Assembly (NCBI GenBank): GCA_964036665.1
Contig: OZ038527.1
Location: 21,857,901 to 21,921,900 of the forward strand
Length of the DNA: 64,000 bases
From: Gordius sp. MW1
Taxonomy: Eukaryota; Nematomorpha; Gordioida; Gordea; Gordiidae
Direction: 5' to 3'
A program made the translations under genes and the position numbers. The notes under the pieces are model-generated. The model was given only the letters and a program-made list of their open reading frames with translations, ran no database searches and had not been told where the DNA came from. Below are positions 1-11,689 of this stretch, piece after piece; the stretch's first letter is position 1; each line of letters begins with the position of its first letter.

Positions 1-520
1 AAGTAGGTTTTCCATGTATTCCTGCACTACACCAGCTTCGCTTTTTCTCAAGTCCATATCTATTTTATGTTTCCATGTCAGTTTAGGCCTCTCTCTCTTT
101 CGCTTACCTTCGACTTGCACTTTCTTGATACGATTTGCCAGATGACCTTCCTCCTGTCTCTCCAAACGGCCAAACCATCTCAATCTTCTTACCACCAACT
201 TTCTCTGAATCGGAACTACATTAAGTTTATCCCTTATGTCTTGATTCCTTATATGGTCCTTTTTGCTAATTCCCAAGATCCATCTTAACATCCGCATCGC
301 ATCTCCATTGTAGCCAAGCTTTGCTCTTCTTTTGCCTTAATTGCCCATGTTTCCGCTCCATACAACACAGTGGACACAGTAACGGTGTTATATAACCGTC
401 CTTTTAATTTGAGTAGTATGTGTTTGTCACACAGGACATCCATCACTCAAATCCCCGAATTTTAGCCAGCTTGCGTTTATTCTTGCCTTAATTTCGTTTT
501 CCACACCCTCATGCACAAGT
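1..520 (-). mobile_element. RTE-like non-LTR retrotransposon 3' remnant
   Basis: The minus strand encodes the typical C-terminal tail of an RTE-type reverse transcriptase. Pieces such as KLKGRLYNTVTV, LYGAETWAIKAKEEQ and RMLRWILGISKKDHIRN run from about 420 down to 240, followed by a VVPIQRKLVV segment. The pieces sit in more than one frame, with frameshifts between about 380 and 480, so this copy is dead. It is cut by the window edge. The clade (RTE rather than a neighbouring one) is inferred from the tail motif order only. Confidence 0.75.
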
Positions 521-570
521 CAAAACTAATATGCCCTTTTAATTTCACAAATACACGTCTATTTCCTCAG

Positions 571-3500
571 GGCCCAGACATCACCACAAGTCCCCTCCTA
601 TACAGGAGGTTACGGTCGCTCCTCGAGGGGTTAGAACCCAGGTTTGGACTGGACCAAGTAACACGGGTCGAACTTTGCAGCCAACAACCTTGCTGCCCAA
701 AATCACGACCCAAACTCGACACTCCATTGTAAAGGCTAATAAAACGCAAACTGATCACCACACCACCAATAATGATAAACGGGGCGGCGAAAATAGCGAT
801 AGTATTGGAGGAACGGGAGATGAACCATTTTGGTGCGGGAGTAACTATCAAGTTATAGCTATGATTCGAAAGGAAATTTTCATGTTTAACGGAAAAGTAA
901 GTACCTTAATCTCGTTTTATAGTACTCTTTAAACATAGACTAAAGATATTTTTTATGAAGGTTTAAAGGGACCATTAACGCATACGAATTCGAACCTAAT
1001 TCGGACCGAAAATTTTAAAAATTGTATCTAAACTTTTGGTTTTTTAGGATTTTAACAATCATAAACATTTCATTTTGCTCTCATTTTCAACAAATTTATA
1101 CTCCCCCCTTCGAAGCATTTCGTAGTTATAAGTGATTTTAAAAGTGGCGATATCGCTCGTCTTCCGCCTAGTATTAACAGTGTGCTAGGCTTAAAATAAT
1201 AGTTAGGCCAATTTTTTATAGCTCAAAAACTCCAGAACACCCTAAAGCATAATGGTAATAGACGGTGCGTGGAGCCGTAAATATTTTATTTTTTACAAGA
1301 AGGGGGGGGACTGAAAAAAATTTAAAAACTATAAGCTTGATAAGCCAGAATAAGCTTCTTTTAAACTTATGAGTAAATTTCAAGCTCAATAAGGATTGAT
1401 AGCTTATGAAATCCCAATACCTACTAAGGTTATAATTTAAATAGAACAAGCGTTATTTCTAGATGAAAATAATTTACTTAGCATGATATTTAATTGGTTG
1501 TGCAGTGTAATCAGTCTATGTTTTATGAATTATGAATGTTAAGTGGCTTTATTTTTTAGTATTATTGTTGCTTGATAGAGCGCCCAAAACGATGCGTATA
1601 TAGATTGTTAATAATAAATATTTGTGAATTGTCAGCCTTTCAGAATTCCATTAATAAAAAAAAAGTTTAAAAGTTTAAAAATTGCAACGTATTAGATATG
1701 ACTAAACCACTAAAAAAAATTTATTGCAAAAGAGCCATAGATAATTATTTTGGATGTGTGTTAATTAGTGATTTAAACATTTGTAAAAAAATCGAACACG
1801 TTCGCGTTCAACGTTCATTGACAAAAATCGAACGCGTTCACGTTCACGTTCGTTTAAAAAAAAAGGAACGCGTTCACTTTCGTTATTTTATGATAAATTT
1901 TTTTTAAATTTAATTTCATATAAATTAATGTCTTATATTTTTTAATACAATAAATAGCCATGATAAAAAATAATAGTTTTATTTAGACAATATATTTATA
2001 AATCAATATAATCTATTTTCTTATTGATTTTTAATAATAATTGTTTTTCAAAATTGTCGTCTGATAAGCAGGAACGCTTGCCAGTTAATACAGCATTAGC
2101 TATACTAAAAACCCGCTCCACAGGGGCAGATGAGGGGATTGGAGTATTATACTTAATAAACAAATTTTTCAAAGGAGGAAATTTATTAAAAACATTTAAT
2201 GTTTTGTCCCTCGCTCCAAAAAATTGCGACAAGATATCATCCTCCAATTCCTACTTCCTCGCTAAAAAATGATATCTCGGAATTGACAGCTCTTTCATTA
2301 TCAATTCTAGGGGTTTCAATCCCTTTTTTCAATAACACTAAAAGTTATATTGTGGCCATAGCAATTTCAATTCATCTGTTGATTTTGAATATTCAGAATC
2401 TGAGGATGACGACGATAGAATATTATGATTGTCCATATTAACCTAAAAATTAAACTATAATTAATAATAACAAATTAATTAACTTTAATCTTATCTTCTT
2501 TTGCACATTATAGTATGTTAAAAGTATTGGAATTGGTAATAGGAAACAGGAAAAACAGATAATTAAAAAATATAAGACTTTTTTGTTAAAAATTCGGATT
2601 AAAATTAATTTTCAAATAAATAAAATAAATAAGGGTTTTTAAAATTGAACGAACGTTAAAATCGAACGCGTTCATCAAAAAAACGCGTTCACGTTCAAAG
2701 TTCACCAAAAAATAAAAGAACGCCGTTCCGTGAACGCGTTCAAATTGAACGCGTTCATTTACAACACTAGTGTTAATTTATTTTAACATTTTTACCTTAA
2801 TGTCGCACGAATCATAATATTTTATCTCCACCAATTGTAGCACTTAAAACTAATTGCTATTATTATTTTATTAAAATACATGATCTAGTTACATTATTCA
2901 ATGAATTCTGCGTGAAAACAGTTTGTAAAATTCTAATATTTTTAAGTGATTTTTGGCTACATATTTTAAAATCATATTTCAAAATTATTTATTAAAAATA
3001 AATTATAGTAGCCTGCCATTAATACTAATAAAATAAAGCTAAATGAATATATTATAATACTCGTTAATTAAGTTTTTGTAAAATTTAGTGGTTTTGGAGA
3101 GTTAAAGATGGTACTTACCAGAAAAGTAACATGGAATTAATATCAAGATTTTGGTTAGGATTTCCTCCAGATCAAACTTCTATCGATGCCATATATGAAA
3201 GGCCTATAGATGGAAACATCCTTCTTTTCAAAGGTTTTTATATTATTAATAAATAAATAAAAAAATAAATAAATTTATTTAGATAAAAAGGTTTGGATGT
3301 TTCATACCAATAAACTGTTGCCCGGTTACCCTAAAATGCTACAAGAATTAGGCTTACCACCGGAGTTGAAAAAAATAGATGCCGCTTTGGTGTGGGGTTA
3401 CAATAAAAAAACCTACTTTTTTGCCAGCAATATGTATTGGAGGTATCCAGTTTTAATTTTATAATATTAATAAAAAAATATTACAATATATTAGCATAAA

Positions 3501-4852
3501 AGTACAAACTATATGAAGAACTATCTAAGTTCCCGTTGAAATAATTAATTTCAATATTGACATCCAATTAGTAATAGTTCTATTTAAAGATCCAGTTTTT
3601 GAAAAATCTCAGAATATGGATTCCAGATTGTTTCAATTATAAAAGTAACTATTAATAACTTGTGGGCCATAAGGAGCTATCTTAAATGCTTTGTTTTTAA
3701 ATCCCAAAAGGATTCAAATTTTTTGAAGTTGAACTAAGTTTTATGAGATATACCCAAAGAGACCTAACATTGTGGAAGCTTTGACATTATAATTATTTTA
3801 CCGAAAAATTTTTAAGCATATAGCAGATTCTTGAAGTATAGGCAAAACATAATGTCAGAAAGATTATTTTTATTATGGAAATGTAAACATGTTAATTGCA
3901 TGGCAGGTTCGATGAATCTTTAAACAAAGTAGCGCCCGATTATCCACGTTACATAGGGATATGGAGGGGCGTACCCACCCACGTGAATTCTGCCCTAGTC
4001 GACAAAGATGGTATCAACTATAATTTAAAATATATATCTAAAAATTTAAAATTTAATTTTCCAAAGAAATTGAGTAAAGATTTAATATCACATAAAAATA
4101 AATCAGAGATAAATGATTTGTATAAATAATTGTTGCTTGACTCGACAATTTCTACTACAACTATGTTCCAACAAAAATTTAGTCTTTTAAGGACCCGCCG
4201 GTTGTCTATCTTCTTGTTTATTTAAAAGTACATATTAATCTACCCAAATAATTTACAGCAACATAAAAATTTAATATTATTTATTTATGCTTTTAAGTCT
4301 TATTTTTAATTTTTTGGGGGACGGAGAGATGGGGCCTTAAAATTTTTTTCTTTCAAATCGCTTTAATATGTCCTTAATTTAAATATAATAAACGCTTTCT
4401 AAAATTTTTTTATGTCATTCCAAATAAATGCCCCAAAAACCTTTTAAAATGCAGGGGGACGAGCCACAAGGTTTACCCCTCTTATAACCCCTTTTAAAAT
4501 AAACTTTTTATGCCAAAAAATTAAAATGTTCAATAATAAATTACTTTTAGGTATTACGCATTTCTTCAGAGGGCCTCTAGTTTACAAATTTGTAGATAGG
4601 TATATGTCTGTAAACCGAGAATATCCGCAACCGTTTTTCACATTCTTTGTCAAACAACATAGTACGAGAATGGTGCACAGGAATTCCTGTAAATCTTCTG
4701 ACCTTAAACCTCGACACCAGCATTTAAAAGCTCAAAAACAAAATATGCTGGTGCCCAATGCTCAAGGAACATCAAATGGCGCTTCTCTAAAATCATTACT
4801 CACACTTAATTATTTTTATATATTTATAGTATATTTGTATGCGAATAAATAA
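571..4852 (+). CDS. Matrix metalloproteinase, 3' part: hinge, hemopexin domain, hydrophobic tail
   Basis: Five exons in matching phase: 571-896, 3089-3233, 3283-3442, 3907-4010, 4551-4852. The exons coding for the catalytic domain would lie before the window. The first exon opens with a YGPR-like end of the catalytic domain (GPRHHHKSPP after a cctcag acceptor). A Thr/Pro-rich hinge of about 80 residues follows, then the hemopexin start WCGSNYQVIAMIRKEIF. Later exons carry the other blades (RFWLGFPPDQTSIDAIYE; GYPKMLQELGLPPELKKIDA; YPRYIGIWRGVPTHVNSA; FFRGPLVYKFVDRYMSV). Cys in NSC would close the usual first-last disulfide of the propeller. After about 40 polar residues the protein ends in a hydrophobic stretch (LLTLNYFYIFIVYLY) preceded by small residues (SNGAS). 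This fits a GPI-anchor signal or a C-terminal membrane segment, as in surface-bound MMPs. AATAAA at 4844-4849 abuts the TAA stop. The family is clear; the subtype is inferred. Confidence 0.9.
1766..2769 (-). mobile_element. hAT element (degenerate) with 8-bp target duplication
   Basis: A 1004-bp element lies in the MMP intron 897-3088. It is flanked by the perfect 8-bp direct repeat gtgttaat (1758-1765 and 2770-2777). Its ends are imperfect inverted repeats (tagtgatttaaac at the left; tagtgttgtaaat read inward from the right). Both subterminal regions are packed with gaacgcgttc palindromes (about 1795-1880 and 2645-2760), as is usual for hAT transposase-binding sites. Inside, only the transposase C-terminus remains. 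Confidence 0.85.
1996..2247 (-). pseudogene. hAT transposase C-terminal dimerisation domain fragment
   Basis: The 83-residue open segment contains FPPLKNLFIKYNTPIPSSAP, VERVFSIAN and LSDDNFEKQLLLK, the signature of the hAT C-terminal dimerisation region (usually P..S..ERVFS.A). No catalytic-domain sequence is present upstream inside the element, so this is a relic that can no longer transpose on its own. Confidence 0.85.
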
Positions 4853-6332
4853 TGTTTCTATTATTTATTGACCTTATAAATAATTTGAGACAACTACAGG
4901 CGCGTAGGCAGGATTTTCTCAAGGGGGAGGAAAGCTGCCAAAAACAATTTTAGCCCATTTTATTTGTAATTAAAAATAAAAAGTGGACACCCAAAAAGTC
5001 GGGCCCGCTGCTGGACCCGTTCCGCCAAGGGGCCTGGCACGAAACCGTCGTAAATTAAGATTTTCAGTTAGGCCTGGGCGGGCACCATATCAATAAGATT
5101 TTTTTTTATACAGTTTACTATTTTTTGTCGCCTATTTATAAAAATTCTAGAATTAAATCAAAAATTTTCTAAAATAAGACAAAATGAATGCCTGAAATTT
5201 AAAAAAATCATTTTGGGCTTAAAGGATTGGGCTGGCCTTGGCAGGCAATTTAGTTGTCAAACCGCTAGCAGAAAATTTAGACAAATATGATAAATGAGAA
5301 AGGTATTAATTCTTTATAGGAAAAGGTGGTGTTAAGAAGACAAAAAAATGTGGTTAAAGCTTTTTGCCAAGAATTTAATTTAGCGAGTCTTTATCTGACT
5401 AAATATTTTTAACTCATTTAATATTTTATTAATATCAATTTTTTTTAATTTTTTTTAAGGGGGGGGGGCCTTTGGCTACGCCACTGATTCACATCATTGT
5501 TTATAACTACAGGTGAGACGTTTTCAATATCTTTGAACAAATACAGGGTATCATTTAGAGATTATTAGTCAGTGGATTAAAAATAATATGTATGTAGGAT
5601 AGGATAGATAACCATAAATAATATTTATTTTGATAGGCAATGCTTAATTATGTTTGGATATGCATATGTTTTGTCTGTATATGCTCAAGTGACAACTTAA
5701 AAAATAAACCATAATAATTATAACAATTAAAATATATAATAAATTAATTACTATATTGAACATAATCATTTAGTTAGCCACTTCCTTGGGCGTTCTGGTG
5801 TTTTTACGAGAGACAAATGTTGAACCAAGTTTTTTACATAGCAATTTTCACAATCATATTCGGAAATTTAATGTGTTTTGCCAAAAATTAAATAAAAAAT
5901 TAAACGTATATATTATGTTTCCATGTTTTTATAAGTGTGTTAAAGTCGTTATGCAACTAAACTATAATATTTTAACCCATTTAATTAAACTATTAATCCA
6001 AAAAATTTTTAAATTTTGGCCAAGGGGACGAAAAAGTTCCGCTTTCCTCCCCCTTGGCTACGCTCCTGGACAACTATAAACTTTATTTTTTAAATGAAGC
6101 AACCTTAAAAAATTTAGCTAATTTAGAAGTTTTTTCATTTGTATAGAGCGTTGCCCACAAATTTTAACGTTATCTGCGCGTAGAGCCCTGCATTGGCCCC
6201 CCAAGCCCAGCACGGCCTGTGAGGTGGGCCGGGTTCTAAAATTAATAAATTGATCAAGCTCGGTTTTTATCCTACATTTTTTGTTTAGAAAGACATAAAT
6301 ATGTATAAAGTAATAGTTATTGGTAAAATAAA
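4853..6332. other. Intergenic repeat debris downstream of the MMP gene
   Basis: No gene seen. GC-rich patches (4990-5080, 5215-5250, 6190-6240) carry repeated ggcccg / gggcc words like hAT subterminal repeats. A segment from about 4897 (gcgcgtaggcagga) to 5495 (ggctacgcc) and a half-copy ending near 6070 (cttggctacgc) match the ends of the CATGGGCGTAGCCAG MITE family described later. Short open frames here show no family features. Confidence 0.5.
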
Positions 6333-7936
6333 AAAACTCGGGCCTTCGGCCCTCGTGGGAAGGGGGAGAAGGGAAGGGAAGGGAAGAGGGGAAGGGAAGG
6401 GGGGACGACTCATCTGTACTTCGTATAAATGTATCATATTTGCTATGCAATTTATGGGCGAGAAAGGTGGGAAGGGGCGAGAATGCCTATAGGGGGGTAT
6501 TAAATGCATAATGATTAATTAATTATTTATACAAATTTTCCATTATAGGCAAAATGTAATAAAGGCAAATTTAATATAGGCAAGGGTTAGGGTTAGATTT
6601 AGTGTTTGCATCTAGTTGCGTATTACATTAGTTTTTATGGCCTTTAGTGATTATGGGTCTAACAAACATTATATTATAAAACAACACAATGTTAAGAATT
6701 TGCAGAATAACAATTTTTAATTAAAAAAATCAAAAATTTGGCCAATGGTTACTATTTCTCTATTGGTCAGTACCAACAGATACTCTATAAGTCAATGATA
6801 GCCAAAAAAACGGAAAAAAAAATTTTGATGCTCACTTTGGCCAATGGTCATTTTTTTCCATTGGTCAGCAGCCAGGACACGGTAAAAGTGGATATAAATT
6901 CATAATAGTCAAAAAAAAACGAAAAAAAAGTTTTCGAATCACATTTTGGCCAATGGTCATTTTTTCAATCGGTCAGGAGCCAGCGGACGGCCAAAAAGTC
7001 ATAATAGCAATGGTAGTAACAGGAACAATCATAATAGTCAAAAAAAACGAAAAAATAAACTCGGATTCACATTTTGGCCAATGGTCATTTTTTTCATTGG
7101 TCAGCAGCCAACGGACGGCCAAAAAGTCTTATTATCAATGATAATAACAAGAACAATCATAAGAGTCAAAAAAACTCCGGGATTCTAACCCAAAAACTAG
7201 TTAAATTGCATAGCAATTAAAAGTAAACAACTTTTATTTATGTTTATTATATAACATTGGTCAGCAGCCAGCGGACGGCCAAAAAGTCATAATAGCAATG
7301 GTAGAAACAGGAACAATCATAATAGTAAAAAAAACGAAAAAAATAATTTCGATTCACATTTTGGCCAATGGTCATTTTTTTCATTGGTCAGCAGCCAGCG
7401 GACGGCCAAAAATTCTTATTATCAATGATAGTAACAAGAACAATCATAAGAGTCAAAAAAACTCCGGGATTCTAACCCCAAAACTAGTTAAATTTCATAG
7501 CAATTAAAAGTAAACAACTTTTATTTATGTTTATTATATAACTAGTTAAATTGCATAGCATTAAAAGTAAACAACTTTTATCTATGTTTATTATATAACA
7601 AAAACTAGTTAAATTGCATAGCAATTAAAAGTAAACAACTTTTATTTATGTTTATTATATAACTAGTTAAATTGCATAGCAATTAAAAGTAAACAACTTT
7701 TATTTATGTTTATTATATAATAGATAATTTAACAAATCTTATATATAACACACCGAGGGAGATAGAGATGAGGGGTGGGGCACCTCTTTCTCATGCATTA
7801 ATTTAAAAAATCGATAACCTAATATACCCAATGCAAATAGATAGGGATGGACGGACAGACAGACAGACGGACAGACAGACAGACGGACGGACGGACGGAC
7901 AACAAAAAACGAGCCCATAAATTGCATAGCAATTAA
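6333..7936 (+). repeat. Composite tandem-repeat element, copy A
   Basis: First of three copies with the same order of parts. It starts at aaaactcgggccttcggccc, followed by a G-rich stretch (gggaagg repeats) to about 6500. A conserved segment of about 200 bp follows (6540-6730), with a short gggttagggttag. Then come tandem units of about 110-125 bp starting ttggccaatggtcatttt (about 6739, 6837, 6948, 7077, 7365). Next are 60-bp repeats (aactagttaaattgcatagc, about 7190-7730). The tail has gagggagatagagatgagg, a ggacagac microsatellite (7850-7905) and the end aaaaacgagcccataaattg. Copy A has lost about 40 bp of the conserved segment near 6708. No transposition protein is encoded. Confidence 0.8.
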
Positions 7937-7992
7937 AATGGTGCAGCACAAAAAATATTTATTTTTGACCTTTAAATAGATATCTTAATATT

Positions 7993-8600
7993 AAAACTCG
8001 GGCCTTCGGCCCTCGTGGGAAGGGGGAGAAGGGAAGGGGAGTAGGGGAAGGGAAGAGGGGAAGGGGGAACTCTTCTATACTCCGTATAAACGTAGCATAT
8101 TTGCTATGCAATTTATGGGCGAGAAAGGTGGGAAGGGGCGAGAATGCCTATAGGGGGTATTAGATGCAAAATAATTAGTTAATTAGTTATAGGCCCTTGT
8201 AGGGGAGGACATAGGGTAATTATCAATGTTAACCAATTCAAAAACGAAAAAAAATTTCGATTTATTTGGCCAATGGTCATTTTTTTATTGGTCAGTAGCC
8301 AGACGGTCAAAAATTGGTATGAACATGAACAAATATTAATTTAATTTAAAAAAATAAAAATTTGTCCCCTCCCTGACTTGAACCCCACACCTCCAGTTCA
8401 CAAGCCGGCGCTATAACCACTATACCATGCTGGCTTTAAAATAGTAGAAGTTATTATGTTATTTATATAGATAATGAAATAATAAAGTTGTGTTTTATGT
8501 TTAGAAAATCAATATATTTCGTCGGTCAGTAGCCAGCGGACGGTCAAAAAGTCATATTATCAATGGTATTAACAAAAACAAAATATTAATTTAATGTAAA
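7993..8600 (+). repeat. Partial composite element, alternative subfamily
   Basis: It opens with the same ctcgggccttcggccc head and G-rich stretch. It then diverges into a cttgtaggggaggacatagg segment and one ttggccaatggtcat unit (8267), a tRNA-like piece (8363-8436), and part of another unit (cagtagccagcggacgg, 8527). The same subfamily recurs at 24703-24980. The 8600-8956 stretch after it is unassigned; it includes a GC-rich patch at 8660-8725. Confidence 0.6.
8363..8436 (-). repeat. tRNA-like (SINE-type) segment
   Basis: Read on the minus strand it is 74 nt long with an A-box-like TGGTATAGTGG near the 5' end and a B-box-like GGTTCAAGTC near the 3' end. A 7-nt TTGTGAA sits at the anticodon-loop position (would be GTG, His). 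The acceptor and T stems do not pair, so this is a tRNA-derived relic rather than a working tRNA. Related pieces occur at 11562-11634, 27502-27565 and 27763-27826. Confidence 0.6.
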
Positions 8601-9165
8601 AAAAAAATTTAAAAAAAAAGTTTTTTTTAGTTTTAAAAAAGGGCTAAATTCTTAAACTACCAGCCCGATTCGCTCGAAACTTTACCCGTAGGTGCCCAGG
8701 GCGGCCGGGGGTAAAATAACCTTTTCAGATTCCTAAAATACCTTTTCATTTTAAAAATATCGGACATTTCCCTGCCACACGTGCGGTGTAATATCTATGA
8801 CACGTAGAAAAATTTTACTAATTATATAAACTTACGCGCGCCATCTAATAAAGTACAATTCGTGTTTGAGTTTAATAGTAGATTCAATTTAATTAGAAAT
8901 AACGGGCTATGATTATGCCTTTGAAGGAGGTTTCGAATTTTGTGTTAGTTTCTATCGATATATTTTATCGTAAATTAGAATCTAATACCTATATTATTTT
9001 TTTAAATATTACTTTTTAGGTTTTCTATGAAATCACAATCTAATTAAATGAAATATATTAACCCAATAAAAAAATATATATGCATTTATAAGGTTAAAAA
9101 TATATATTACATAGTTGGCTGTCTGTTAGACCATCTATAATAAATTTTTAGGTTATATATAAAAT

Positions 9166-9990
9166 TTGGCCAATGGTCATTTTTTTTCATTGGTAAGCAG
9201 CCAGGACACGGTAAAAGTGGATATAAATTCATAAGTCAAAAAAAACGAAAAAAAAATTTTCGAATCACATTTTGGCCAATAGTCATTTTTTCCATCGGTC
9301 AGGAGCCAGCGGACGGCCAAAAAGTCATAATAGCAATGGTAGTAACAGGAACAATCATAATAGTCAAAAAAAAACGAAAAAATAAACTCGGATTCACATT
9401 TTGGCCAATGGTCATTTTTTTCCATTGGTCAGCAGCCAGCACACGGTAAAAGTGGATATAAATTCACAAGAGTAAAAAAAACGAAAAAAAAAATTTTCGA
9501 ATCACATTTTGGCTAATGGTCATTTTTTTCCATTGGTCAGAAGCCAGGACACAATAAAAGTGGATATAAATTCATAATAGTCAAAAAAAAACGAAAAAAA
9601 AGTTTTCGAATCACATTTTGGCTAATGGTCATTTTATTCCATTGGTCAGCAGCCAGCGGACGGCCAAAAAGTCATAATAGCAATGGTAGGAACAGGAACA
9701 ATCATAATAGTCAAAAAAAAACGAAAAAAATAATTTCGATTCACATTTTGGCCAATAATCATTTTTTTCCATCGGTCAGGAGCCAGCGGACGGCCAAAAA
9801 GTCATAATAGCAATGGTAGTAACAGGAACAATCATAATAGTCAAAAAAAACGAAAAAATAAACTCGGATTCACATTTTGGCCAATGGTCATTTTTTTCAT
9901 TGGTCAGCAGCCAGCGGACGGCCAAAAATTCTTATTATCAATGATAGTAACAAGAACAATCATAAGAGTCAAAAAAACTCCGGGATTCCA
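9166..9990 (+). repeat. Tandem array, about 120-bp units (forward)
   Basis: Seven or so units, each beginning ttggccaatggtcatttttt and going on through cattggtcagcagccag, gtcataatagcaatgg and a caaaaaaaacgaaaa A-rich end. Two alternating unit types are visible, one with ggacacggtaaaagtgg and one with cggacggccaaaaagtc. Each unit has a CCAATGG ... CCATTGG inverted pair that could form a 7-bp stem with a loop of about 10 nt. Confidence 0.85.
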
Positions 9991-10395
9991 ACCCCAAAAC
10001 TAGTTAAATTGCATAGCAATTAAAAAGTAAACAACTTTTATTTATGTTTATTTATAACTAGTTAAATTGCATAGCATTATAACAAAAACTAGTTAAATTG
10101 CATAGCAATTAAAAGTAAACAACTTTTATTTATGTTTATTATATAACTAGTTAAATTGCATAGCAATTAAAAGTAAACAACTTTTATTGTTTATTAGATA
10201 ATAGATAATTTAACAAATCTTATATATAACACACCGAGGGAGATAGAGATGAGGGGTGGGGCACCTCTTTCTCATGCATTAATTTAAAAAAGCGATAACC
10301 TAATATACCCAATGCAAATAGATAAGGAGGACAACGGACGGACAACGGACAACCAAAAACGAGCCCATAAATTGCATAGCAATTAATACTCAGTT
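9990..10395 (+). repeat. 60-bp repeats and composite-element tail
   Basis: Several copies of aactagttaaattgcatagc ... tttatgtttattatata are followed by the standard tail (gagggagatagagatgagg, caatgcaaatagata, a ggac microsatellite, cgagcccataaattgcatag). The order matches the tails of copies A, B and C. Confidence 0.8.
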
Positions 10396-10840
10396 TGTAA
10401 CAATTAAATATTAGTTGATTGAATTGTACCAAAATATAGTGCAATCTTAATTCTTACCTCATCATACCTATTGATGTTTTGAATAACCAATTAATAGCAA
10501 TAAATTTGATTAGGTATGTATTTATAAAATAAAACAAATGTAAAATTGCCTAAAAGCTGCGATTACAAAAGCTGTCGGACGGCGCTAGGGCCAAAAATTA
10601 AAAAAGAATGTCTTGGACAAATAAAAATCAAAAAATAGGACTTGACCAATTAAATATATATTTGCATGACTCTACCTATGAAATATACTTGTGAAAAAAC
10701 TATTAAAAGTGTTTGCGAATGTTTTTTAACTAAAAAGCACAAAAGGTATTTATTGAAAATTTAATTGGTTTATTTACAAACCTACTTTTATTTATTTATA
10801 TATTTATTTATATTTAATTATTCTTTATTTGATTTTTACT

Positions 10841-11240
10841 TTAAATCATATCAAGCAATTTTTTCAAATGAAGGATATACCTTTTTAAAATTGCCAAGTC
10901 GTGAGGCTCTATATTAGTTTCAATTATAATTTGTGACAACTCTATGCGCATTAAGTTTTTTTTAGCTATTACAGCCTCGCCCAGTTAATGCACATGAGAA
11001 TTCGGCAGTGGAAAAAATCAATGTGACCGATGGTAGGTAGGAGCTAAATCCTGTTTTGTTAACTAAGTTATAAGAGAGTGTTTTTTTAATTAAAATTACT
11101 TTTTTATCTTGCCCACAGGCCTGGTTTATTTTACTTAATCCTCTAGCTACGTCTCCTACTCTTCTAAACTCAGTGCCTATATTTATATAGATAATCGATG
11201 CCTGTTGGTCAAGAGGCGTAAGACCTTCAAACCATCGTCT
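10841..11240 (-). CDS. Unrecognised two-exon coding-like segment inside the foldback
   Basis: Two minus-strand blocks join in phase: 11100-11240 (47 codons, after an actag acceptor, before a gtaatt donor) and 10841-10975 (44 codons plus TAA, after a gcgag acceptor). The peptide contains RWFEGLTPLDQQASIIYINI, then VARGLSKINQACGQ, then IETNIEPHDLAILKRYILHL. Its composition is balanced and protein-like, unlike the low-complexity readings of the repeats around it. I do not recognise a family. Upstream exons would have to lie in 11250-11500 or be missing, so this may be a captured host-gene fragment rather than a full gene. The acceptor of the second block is weak, and the first block also stays open into the putative intron. 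Function unknown. Confidence 0.4.
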
Positions 11241-11561
11241 CTAGTAAATTAGCTTTCAAAACAAGAGAGATATATAAGTTTATATTTTTATTCTTTGTAA
11301 AAAATCCAATTTAAAACCTAAAATTGTGAGTGTAATATATGTGTTACGTATATGCCATCGTAAAGCGAGTGTAAGGCATGGGCATAATTGGTTTCACTTA
11401 CTCCCAGGCAATTTACTTGCAATGTTTAATTTACATTTATTAATGATGTTATTACGCACAATATTAAGATTTAAATATATTCTATAAATAAGCTATTTTT
11501 TATTAATTGCTATGCAATTTATGGGCTCGTTTTTGGTTGTCCGTTGATGTCCGTTGTCCGT

Positions 11562-11634
11562 CCACCAAGTTATTGGCGCCAGCTTTGTGACCTGGATATC
11601 CCGGATTCAAGCCAGGGAGAGGACGAATTTTTTT
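11562..11634 (+). repeat. tRNA-like (SINE-type) segment
   Basis: It has the same organisation as 8363-8436: ccaagttattggcgccagc at the 5' side, tttgtgacc in the loop position, and a B-box-like ggattcaagcc (11602-11612) before gggagaggac. It begins right after the inverted element end (ttgctatgcaatttatgggc and gtccg repeats, 11503-11560). Confidence 0.55.
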
Positions 11635-11689
11635 TTAAATTTTTTTAAATTAAATTAATATTTTGTTCTTGTTAATACCATTGATAATA

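Noticed and set aside
6285-6509. Pro/Ser-rich open frames over the G-rich head of the repeat
   Set aside because: Simple-sequence reading of gggaagg repeats, present at every copy head.
6585-6600. gggttagggttag as telomeric repeat (also 37737-37752 and 51505)
   Set aside because: Only about two units each, embedded in repeat elements or unique DNA; not a telomere tract.
8363-8436. Functional tRNA-His gene
   Set aside because: A- and B-box-like sequences exist but acceptor and T stems do not pair.
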